Translations under genes and position numbers: made by a program
Part shown: positions 34,413 through 44,400 of the stretch, piece after piece
Layout of the letters: each line of letters starts with the position of its first letter
Position numbering within the stretch: the first letter of the stretch is position 1
Notes under the pieces: model-generated
The model's database searches: none
The model's input: the letters and a program-made list of their open reading frames with translations, nothing else
Told to the model about the DNA's origin: nothing
Assembly (NCBI GenBank): GCA_037179515.1
Contig: JAXCGZ010013708.1
Span: 1-62,235, forward strand
Length of the DNA: 62,235 nucleotides
Direction: 5' to 3'
Source of the DNA: Halocaridina rubra
Lineage: Eukaryota > Arthropoda > Malacostraca > Decapoda > Atyidae

Positions 34413-34679
34413 TATATGTAATACCATTACGTGCATACGTACGATCAAAATACATTTGAATATTCTAGGCTCTATTTTTGTGAAGTAGATTTTAATATAT
34501 AATTTATGCCCCATATACATATTAACTTATTTATATTCAACTTAAATTATATGTGTATGAATATTTAGGTAATTGACTTGCAATTAAATTATATTTCCAT
34601 TTGCTTCTGATCTTTAGAATTAAAATGATTCTTCATTGTGCACTTATATTTTTGTAATAGATATTATATCTGTCTATAT

Positions 34680-35110
34680 GCATAGGATGCAGTTCTCCTT
34701 GTAAGGGGATGGCCATGTCAAAGCACACGTTTTTACCAGAAGACTTGCCTTGCAGCTTTGTTTCACTGTCTTAACACATCCATTGTTCTTCTTACGTAAA
34801 TGCTTGCCAATCTACTCTTCTTGGGTCTTGCTCTTTCCACGATCACGCATAGAGACCCCAGTTACTAAGATTCTGGGTAGAGGCTTCTGACCAGAACTCC
34901 TTTACATACCTTGACTCTGTAGGAAATAATACAAAAGGGGATTTCCAATCCCCTCACTTCATCTCATTCAGTCACTTTTTATTGCATACAGAGGAACATG
35001 GAGGCTGAATTTACCCAAGTACGAGGGTGTGGTAACAGATTTCCTACTAGATTCCCTTTGCAGGAGAAAAATACAAAGGGAGGATTCCCAGTTCCCTCTC
35101 TCCATTACAT
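34680..35110. repeat. Repeat family E copies (diverged)
   Basis: CTCCTTGTAAGGGGATGGCC and ACCAGAAG at 34690-34740, then two ~180-bp blocks with AATACAAAAGGGGATTTCCA / AATACAAAGGGAGGATTCCC at 34928 and 35068. Related to copies at 35505, 38515, 40228 and 51470. Confidence 0.55.
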
Positions 35111-35504
35111 TTAGTTGATTTTTTAGGATATACTGGGAACATGAAAGCAGTATTCTTAGTATTTTTGTCCTCCAATCCAGAAGGAAGAGAATGTAATTTG
35201 GGTAAATGAGGATGGGTGCCTCACTTTGACAGAACCCACTCAACGCACAAATTAATATTCTATAAATAATCCATATAATTTCAGTGCTTAGTATTTGAAG
35301 CATCTGTATGATCTGCATCTTGCAAGAGCTGACTTAAAGGAATATGGGAGTGAAGGGCTGGCAATTTCAACAATCCATTCCTGAACTTTTTCCTTGTCAC
35401 AATTTATTTTGGTTGAGGATGTGCAGGGTATGTTAAAGTCCTGTCAAATCTCTAAGATGATTTGTGGTTAGTTGGCTTTAGTAGGATATAATGTGATACA
35501 CTGT

Positions 35505-35650
35505 CCACAATCCCCCTTGTAAGGGGGTGGCCCAGGCAAACACACACATTCACCAGAAGCTAATATACCTTGATCAATCAATGGCTCTTGGGGATAAAGG
35601 TTGCCACAGTTATCCCCTCTCCACCACCCTCCATGGGTCATGCTGAAAGA
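35505..35650 (+). repeat. Repeat family E copy
   Basis: CCCCCTTGTAAGGGGGTGGC, TCACCAGAAGCTAATA, CTCTTGGGGATAAAGG. Aligns over ~140 bp to 40228-40380. The start CTTGTAAGGGGGTGGCC is shared by all family members. Confidence 0.7.
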
Positions 35651-36070
35651 AAATTAAATGTTAAATTTGGCTTTATTAACCTGTGTCTGTTTACTCATGC
35701 TTTAATTGCCTCTTTGAAGCATATCAAGTACCTCGTCTCATAGATGCTGCGTGGAGATTTGTAGTCCGGGAATTAGTCAGGGCAGTGACTGCTGCTTCCC
35801 ATCCACCTCCAGACTCTGGAACTTTCTTTCTCCTTCCGTCTTTCCTAATTCTTATAACCTGTCTTCCTTCAGAAAGCAGATCTATTGCCATCTCAGGGCC
35901 TAATCCTGCCATATCTCCAAGTTGTCCATACTTGGACTATTCTTTCCGCCTGTCCTATTCTTATAGTGTATCATTCCCTTATTGCAGCCTTGTCCTTAAC
36001 CTTTTACTTTTTCTTCTACATGCCCATGCCTGATGAGGGCAATTTTCTTGCCTGTCCTGGTGTCACACAC
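35640..36070 (+). repeat. Unassigned repeat-like DNA ending in a family D tail
   Basis: GATGCTGCGTGGAGATTTGT region is of unknown nature. From about 35930 it matches family D (TTGCAGCCTTGTCCTTAACC, CTTGCCTGTCCTGGTGTCAC). Confidence 0.5.
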
Positions 36071-37070
36071 ACAAAAACACCTTGTACCTGTCCGTACCTT
36101 ACAGATACTTGTATTAGTTCACGCCACAATCAAGTACTTGTGCAACTCTGGAAGGCCAAGATATAGAAATATGTACCTACTTCGATTCATAATACTGTAT
36201 AGATGAAATAACAAGACAGTATAATTTGAGTTATTTCCCCTTATAGAGCAACATATGCTACATGTAATTCTGGGATGTGGAAAAGACTTTTTGGTATCAG
36301 TTGTCTACTAATCATTGCTTACTCAACAGATGTACATTATTGAGGAAAGAAGTGGAAGTGGTGTTCTCTGTGTGAATCAATTGTGCAGCAAGTATAGCCA
36401 TGATGGTGACAGACAGGCAGGCATTGCTTATACAATAGCTGTACATCTCTTTTTTCCATGAAAAAAAATAAATTAATTATATATGCAATAACAAAAACTT
36501 GTGTAAATGCAGATCTTACATACATTATTACTGTAACTCTGAGACCCATCTTACATACACGTAGCAGAACTTAAGGTTTTGTAATTGCAATACTAATTAC
36601 TTTTGTTCAAAACTTGGTCAGTAAACCACACCTTAATAGAATAGAATACAATATGCATAATTTGGAAAAGGTCAGAATTTGTATATTTTTAAAGCACAAC
36701 ATCAACCATGCATACAGATAATCTTTGGTATTAAACCTGAGCTTAACACATGTGTGAGTCAGAGATTGTCAGAATTTGTATATATTTTAAGAGTACAACT
36801 AGTGTGTGTGAAGTTAATAACACCTTCATTCACGTGTAATTCTTATTTCCTAAAAAAAAATTGTATGTATCTCTGCACCTAAAAAGACACAGGTTGTGAT
36901 ATGATAAATTATATTTGTATTTGCAAATGTTTGTTTAATAATTAATATAAATATACCGCATCATCTAATGGTATTTTTTTCCCATGCTTAAGGCAACTCC
37001 AAGTTCTGCAAATATAATTCATCAGGTAAACAAGCACGTATGCACTATAATAAAAATATTGTTTTATGTG
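36071..37070. other. AT-rich intergenic DNA, no gene seen
   Basis: Contains a ~110-bp imperfect direct repeat (ATTTGTATATTTTWAAAGCA at 36677 and 36775). No coding block. Confidence 0.45.
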
Positions 37071-37073
37071 TCG

Positions 37074-37640
37074 CAGCTAGTCCCCATTCAAATGGGGGTA
37101 GACACATCCATGTTGGCACTGTGGGATTAAGGCTGGATGCCCTTCCTAATCCCCCGAATATTATTCGGTTGGTAAATAACCATGTCAGCAAGATAATAAA
37201 ATTGTACCTTTTTATGCATCACAAGTAGTTCCCATTTGAATGGGGATGGACACATATGTTAGTGCTAGGGGATTAACCTCTTAAAGGTGGATCACGTCAA
37301 CTCGCAAGCATGTGCACTGGACCGGCGGACATAAAATTTTTTTTTTAAATCTGAGGGCTTGATTCAAAACATAATGGCCAGTAGAACACTTGCTATGGCA
37401 TGCCAATGTTTCCTGATGTGTGTGGCATCTTTTCTCACCCTCAAGTGTAATATACAGTGCTCAGGGCAGGTGAACATCAGTGTGTAATCAATCTATCAAG
37501 AGAGGATGTTTACCGTAGATTGCCCTGCCTTAGAGGGTTAACGATGAATGCCCTCCCTCACTCCCCATGGTAGAATCGAATCCTCGTTAGTTGTTGCCGG
37601 ACTCGTTCACTGTACCACTGACCTACTGCGGCCAACAGCA
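37074..37640 (-). repeat. SINE2 copies, one interrupted by a MITE
   Basis: First copy (37074-37165): CCCCATTCAAATGGGGGTAG, GGCTGGATGCCCTTCC. Second copy begins at about 37208 and continues after the MITE at 37542, ending in the tRNA-like head (GTACCACTGACCTACTGCGG) near 37635. SINE2 is a tRNA-like SINE with A-box-like TAGTGCAGTGGTTAGAGC and tail TGAATGGGGATTAATAGTGA. Confidence 0.75.
37273..37541. mobile_element. piggyBac-like MITE P1, inserted at TTAA in SINE2
   Basis: TTAACCTCTTAAAGG at the left; the right end reverse-complements to TTAACCCTCTAAGGC. TTAA is present at both sides, and removal of the insert restores a contiguous SINE2 (GGGGATTAA to CGATGAATGCC). No ORF. Confidence 0.75.
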
Positions 37641-38034
37641 TCATAAGTATAAACTCGCTGAAGAAAAAGAAATAATTTATTATCTTTAACTTATTCTTTC
37701 TGTCTTTTTACAAGACTCTAATACCAAAAATAATATCTGTACATAGGATATGAGATATCATAAAATAACAAATTCTTAGCAGTTTTTTTTCATCCCAATT
37801 CGAATGGGGGTGTACACAGACAGACTGGAGACAGGGAATAGTTTTTTACTGTACTGATGTAAATGCTAAGATTTGGTGAAAGTAATTCTCAAAGTTTCAT
37901 TATCTGTAAACACGCATACATTAGGTGTAATATAAGAGTGCTGTTTTTTAATCTTCAAATGAATTAAAATATTTAAAAAAAATGAATCTTTCAAATTATA
38001 GTTGAATATGTCAGTTTTGCAATACCGAGTAGTA

Positions 38035-38160
38035 CCACTTTGTTTTTCTATCTTCTCTCTTTCCTTTTCCTCCTGCAGGAGCCATCTGGTTTATACTCCT
38101 TGGTGCTCTCCAGCTAAGCTTGTTGCTTGGCTCATAATAATAATAATATCATACAGCGAC
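38035..38160 (+). repeat. Repeat family F with (AAT)n tail
   Basis: CTTCTCTCTTTCCTTTTCCT, CCAGCTAAGCTTGTTGCTTG, then (ATA)n. Copies at 43060-43215 (+) and 53528-53715 (-) share this order. Probably a short retroposon with a trinucleotide tail. Confidence 0.65.
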
Positions 38161-38329
38161 ACATAACACATTCATAATAATAATAATATCATACAGCGGC
38201 ACATAACACATTACAAAGACATTGTACCTGGATAAATAATTTAACGATCTTGTTAAAACTTCCTAGAAGACATACAGATTCATACTTGCAGATAAACTCT
38301 TAGATTTCATTAATCTCCAAAAGAATTTC

Positions 38330-38410
38330 TCAGGAATGCTGAAGTGGTGCAATAAGTTCTAAAAACTTTTCTTCTAAACCCGCGGCTGCTTTTGCGATTC
38401 CAATATTTGC
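38330..38410 (-). CDS. TEX9: TEX9-like exon 6 (C-terminus and stop)
   Basis: Acceptor CCCTTACAG, 26 codons (ANIGIAKAAAGLEEKFLELI...QHS) and TGA at 38330-38332. No clear AATAAA was found in the following 250 bp. Confidence 0.75.
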   Translation of the reverse strand, partial: ANIGIAKAAAGLEEKFLELIAPLQHS

Positions 38411-41400
38411 CTGTAAGGGGAAAAAATTATGTAGTAGCTACTTTAGTGTAGAGTGGGCTAAAGGGATTTCTCGCACCTCCTACCTCAGTGAATTGTGTTG
38501 GACAGGTGTGAAGGGAGTTGCCATGTGATGAAGCACTGGAGGTAAACCAACTGTGGCTGTCGGGCCTCACTGAGAATATTCTTATAGGTGACCCAAGTAG
38601 GGGGGGAAAAGTGGCAACCCTTTATCCCCAAGGATCTAAGAGGAGTACTTGAGGTGGATGTGGATCATGATGAATGTGTGTTTCTTGGCTCAGCCACCCC
38701 CCTTACATGGAATGGGGCCATGTATATGTAAAGTGTATAACATCAGAATTACTATCGGTTTTATATAACGGACTCCCTTTCCATTTAAGGTCTAAGATGG
38801 TGTCCTCTTTTGAAGGACTTTGGATTTGGCTACTATGACTGATACCGTGAGTGAATGTCCTTGCTAACCTCAGACTGGTGGGTCTCGAATTGACAACCTT
38901 ATGAATCAGAGTCAAGTGCATTATCAACCCAGCCATAGCAGCCACTATATCACTGTATAAGATACAATACCATACGTGATGTCACAAGACTTGCATCTAC
39001 CAGTGCTTAGCAGGAAACATGAGACCTGGTCTTGTATTTAGCTTAACACTGACTTGATCTTATTTACAATTTCATTTACGGTATTACGTCTCGCTTTTTA
39101 TCCCCATATGGATGAGGATGGACGCAGACAGGTTGGAGCTGGAGTTTTAGAGATAAATGCCCTTCCTAACACCCCACGGTGGACTTGAACACAGGTTTGA
39201 CACTTCCCGAATCGAGGGCTGACATATTTAAACGCAACTGTGAGGAAATCCTTATGGATTAAAAAATAAGAGAAAAGTATTTTTTATGACATTTTATATT
39301 TTTTTTGCCCTGCCCCTACTCGAATAAATTGGTTTTGGCTAGTATGACTGTTACCATGAGTGAATGCCCTTGCTAACCTCAGACCATGGTGGGTCTCGAA
39401 TCGATGACCTTATGAATCAGAGTCCAGTGCATTATCAACCCAGCTATAGCAGCCACTATATCACTGTATAAGATGCAATACCATCATTAACAACATACGT
39501 GACATCACAAGACTGTTGCATCTACCAATGTTTAGCAGAAAACAAGAGATCTGGTCTTGTATTCAACATAACACTGACTTGATCCTATTGAAATTTTTTT
39601 TTACGTTTTTATGTCTCACTATTAATCCCCATTTGGATGCAGACAGTTTGGAGCTGGGGTTTTAGGACTAAATGCCCTTCTTAACACCCTGTGGTGGGCT
39701 CGAACACAGGTTTGTCACTTTCCCAATCGGGGGCTGACATATTTAAACGCGACTGTGAGGAAATCCTTATGGATTAAGAAATAAAAGGAATATATTTTTT
39801 ATGACACTATTTTATATAATTCTTGCCTCACCCTCACTCGAATAAAGTGGAGTCAATGTAGCACACAGGTTAGAGCACTTGATTAGGGAAGTGATAAATC
39901 CATGATTGGCCCCAATGCGGGGAATTAGGAAGGAGAACCTTTAACATTACCTTTTGTTCGTTAAGAACTTTGATGAGATTTTCTTGTTTCTTCATAAGAG
40001 AGGAAAAATTCCTGTGATCTCTCTCCAGTTCCTTAATACGTTCATTGCGACCTGCTAGAGTGCTTTGAAGGCAATCTAATTCTTCCTAAAATGATGGAAA
40101 TTAAGAGCACAAAAAGATTAAGTTTTAGGTATTGAGTTTTTTATTTTACATTTGACTACCCTGATATGAGAATAAAAAATGTACAAAAGAAATAATAATT
40201 TATTCTAATACACATGAACATAACATGGCCTTAATTCCCCTTGTAAGGAGGGTGGCCGAGTCAGAGCACATACTTTCACCAGAAGCTATTAATACTTGAT
40301 CACTCCTACTAGTTCCTTGGAAATAAAGGGCTGTCACAGTTCCCTCTCATCACCCTGACTGTGTTATCCACAGGGTAAATTGATTAAGGATCTTCCATGA
40401 GGCCTGACCGACTTGTGGTGAATAATGGATGCTGCATTGACAATATAAAGAAAATTTAAGTAAATAAATCCTACTTAACCCTCTCACGCAACATAAGTTT
40501 CAATAGGTTTTCTTTTTAGTGCTCATTTGTGAAAACCTTTCCCTGGCTGGAAGTTTTATGAGTGCCGAGATATCTTGTTTCTCAGAATTTTCCTTCCCCA
40601 AACCTACATTTATCACTATACATAGTATATCAATGACTTTGTTATTTGTTGTAGTTTTTCATGAAACAATAAAAAAGAGAAACAATAATTTGCAGGACCA
40701 TCTATGGACACGGAATAAAGTGCGCATAAAGAGACGTACGGTCTGAGTGATGAGTAAGGGAGACGGAACTGCCTTTGTTTTATGCCTCGCCCTCGAAGCC
40801 ACATCAGTGGAGAGGGTTGCTAATTATTTCATTCGAGAGAGAGTGAGGAAGCTTATGCTCAACCAAAAAATGACACCATTGCTGTAAATGTAACTATTTA
40901 AAAATATTTTGTTCAAATGGACTCCAATGATGTCACGGTGCACTTAGGACCTATAAATGTATACTGTACAGTACACGCCATTGGCGTCACCGTGCGTGAG
41001 AGAGTTAAGCTCATATTTGTTAGGGTTTTGGAGCATGTAAAATAGGTTCATTAAACAAAAAGATATACCTTGTGTTTCATTTTCATATGACCTATTTGTT
41101 CTTTCAAGGAAGCATTGTCAGCCCTAACTCGGGTCAGTTGGGCATGAGATGACGACTGGGCACTTTTACGCTCGCATTCGCTTTGTCGAGTACTTGATAG
41201 CTCCTGGAAGAATCAAATCAATTTTTTTTTATGTTACGTATTATCAATAATCCCAATTCTTGCAAAGTTGGTGATACATACAGACTGGATCTGGAATATT
41301 AAGACTGGATGCCCTTCCTAATGCCTTGTGGCTACCATTGAGCTACAGTAGCCCCCCAAAATTAGTCTCTTCATAATTTTGTAATAAATTGTCTCTGTCT

Positions 41401-44400
41401 GACTGGTACAGATAACCAAGATATGACCATTACATTAAGATATTAAAGTCTGTGTGACATTAGGAAGGGCATCCAGGCCTCAGTCCCCAGCTCCAACCTG
41501 TGTGTGTCCACCCAATAGGGATTAAACCTTTACATGGGAGTCAGACATTTGTGGAAAATCTCGCTCATGGGATTAATGGCAAGTATGACATATCTGTCAT
41601 CGTAATAATATCAAAATGAGCGCCATTCTCTCAAGTGGAATTACTGAGGAAATCGACATCTGGCATTTGAAGGCATGATGCCATACAAAGTGTCAATGAC
41701 TCAACCAGGTGGCTCAAGGAGTCAGTAACCTGTTAGATGTCAAGGGAGGCAGTACAAAATTTTTTTTGCGGAGGTGTGGCAGCCAAACTCCCCAGCACTG
41801 AGGTGTAATTAATTTCATTGACAGCTTGCAGGAAAAGGGCTAATAATGACAAATAAAATAGCAAAAAACACCGATCAGATTTAATGGAATTTGTTTCACA
41901 GTAGGAGCTAAAATTCTACTAATGCAATTAGAAACTGCTATAACACTGATATAAGGAATCAACTGGTCTACTGCCTGTTGGTATTTTTTTTTAATAAAAC
42001 TTCTAGGGAATAAAGGCTGGATCACGGGTCTATCACCTCATGAGCAGAGTGTTCTTACCACTGCGCTATAGCAGTCCCCATATAATAACAAAGATAGCCT
42101 CATGACCCTTATAAACCACGAAGAGGAATGACTCTAAAATATAATTTTGTTTACTACATGTAACATATCATTCATAAATATTTTCTTTTCCAGGTTTCCT
42201 ACGTCAAATCCACTGTACTTAAAACATTAGCTATTGATGTCTATATCATACCCATGTTCAAGACCACCAAGTTTCAAAGAGAGTACAAAAAAGAAGATTA
42301 CAGTGGTTCAATCATGTAATGCGAAGAGAAGAAGACCATGTGTGGAGGAGAGTAATGGATATGGAGGTGGAGGAAATGAGAGGAAGAGGAAGGCCTAAGG
42401 TCCAATAATACAGAAAGTGGTATTCAGGACTAGGGGCTAAGGGAACAGAAAACGTGATACAGGTAAAAATGGAAAAGGATAGCGAGAAACAGCGACCCCC
42501 ATACAGAAATGGGTTAAAACTGAAGACAAAGAAAGAGAGAAACTTCAAGACCACCGAGGGGTGTTAGGATGGGGCATCCACCCTTGATTCCCCAGCTCTG
42601 ACTAGTCTGTGTCCATCCCCATTTGAATGGGGATTAACAGTGATATTCATGTCTACATGCATGTTTCCTTGAAATAGGAACTTGACCAAGTGAGTTTAAT
42701 AAATAAAAGACATAAAAGAACCACAAAAGGGTATTCATTTCAGTGTCTCTCCTCATTTTTCAACGACATGTACTACATTAAACAAGTTTCCTTAAATCTC
42801 AAGTCGAAGATGGTAAGTTTCCATCAGAAGGTCCGCAATCTACATATGAAACAATACAGCAAGAAGTTAGTTACATATTAACTGGTGAAACACGATTGCA
42901 ATGGGAACGAGCCCTATACAGTACTACTTATATATATCTAAGATATCCTTACGGAGAATGCCACATTGAGAACAGATCTCTAATATAAGAGGCACAAATA
43001 CATTTTTTATTAAGTCGACATTCATGCTGAATCTTTTAAAACTACAGAGGCATAATGCCAGTATTGCAAAAAAGAGCTGTACCATTTTATATAATTTTAT
43101 CTATTTTCTATCTCCTCTTTTTCCTTTTCCTTACCAAGTTGCTTCTCCTACAGGAACCATATGGTTAATTTCTTTTGACAATTTTCCAGCTGAGCTTGTT
43201 GCTTAGCTTAGAGTAAAAATAATATACATTATAAGTGGTCAAATATGATTACCTTGGGCACAACTGTACTATTTCCTATACATGTAAGACCACCATCAAA
43301 TGAAAATATATTTATAAGTTCAGAGAAGAAGCCACAGAGTGGAAACAACCAATATGTCGTTGCAGTATGGTCAATAATCAAAAGGAGATAAATGTATACT
43401 GTCTGCTGCAAAGCAGGGCAATAAATGTGGCAACAGATGATATTTATAGTCTCTCATTTTTGTTTAGCACAATCCCCATTCAAATGGGTGTGGACACACA
43501 CAGGTTGGAGCAGAGGAATTAAGAGTGGATGATCTTCCTGGCACTTACTTTACATATTACCAGGTACTCATCTTCCATAATAGCTGGCAATTATTTTATG
43601 TAATGCCTGGCTCTTGCCTTACATTAAACCTGGCATTCACTTTATGTAGTGCCTAGCATTCATCTTATTTAGTGTGTGGCACTCACCTTATGTAGTGCAT
43701 GGCATTTCCTTTATGTAGTGTATGGCACTCACCTTACGTAGTGCCTGACACTCACTGGTGAGCTCCTTCACTCTCTCTTGAAGATGTTTGTTGGTCTTTT
43801 GATGCTTGGCCAATTCCTTCTGCTGGGATTGCAACTGCTTGCTTAAAGTCCGTCTACTTAATTCTGCAGCACGCGCAGTGGCGCCAGCCTCTTGTTTTGC
43901 ATCTACCTAAGAGTCAACGTGACAGATTTAACATGACATACAAGATATTCAAAGACTTCCCCATTTAGTTACTTTTTATGATACAAGGAATACGTGTAAG
44001 GTGTTATATTTCTCCCAAGACAATAATTGGGAACAAATGCTTATAAAGAGGACCTGGCGTGACAGCGTCTATGGCGCAGGTTCTTCATCCAAGGCTGCAA
44101 GAGGAGGTCGAGCAAATCAGATGAGGAACTGCAAATGAGGTCAAAACTGCCACGACCAACCCCTGCTTGGGGAAGTCCAGCCAGGCAGCTTAGGGAACAA
44201 CAACAACTGTCTAGGGGAAAAATATTTAATAAAAAAACCATACATATAGCATGCTGATTAAAGAGCAACAACTGTACTTACTAATCTTTTACACTCAAGC
44301 TGTGTGATCTGCAGTGCCTCTGTTAGAGTTGCAATCTTGGTGGTAAGTGCTTTCAATCTAAATTGGGTGGACTGATCAAGAAACTCATCAAATATTGCAT

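Noticed and set aside
35724..35912. Minus-strand 62-residue ORF (RQVIRIRKDGRRKK)
   Set aside because: Overlaps repeat-like DNA, has no splice context, and the opposite strand is equally open.
42262..42640. SINE2 tail derived from the adjacent LINE 3' end
   Set aside because: The SINE2 part includes the end of the tRNA-like B-box region and the other LINE tail fragment (45240) is not followed by SINE2, so a separate truncated SINE2 insertion is simpler.
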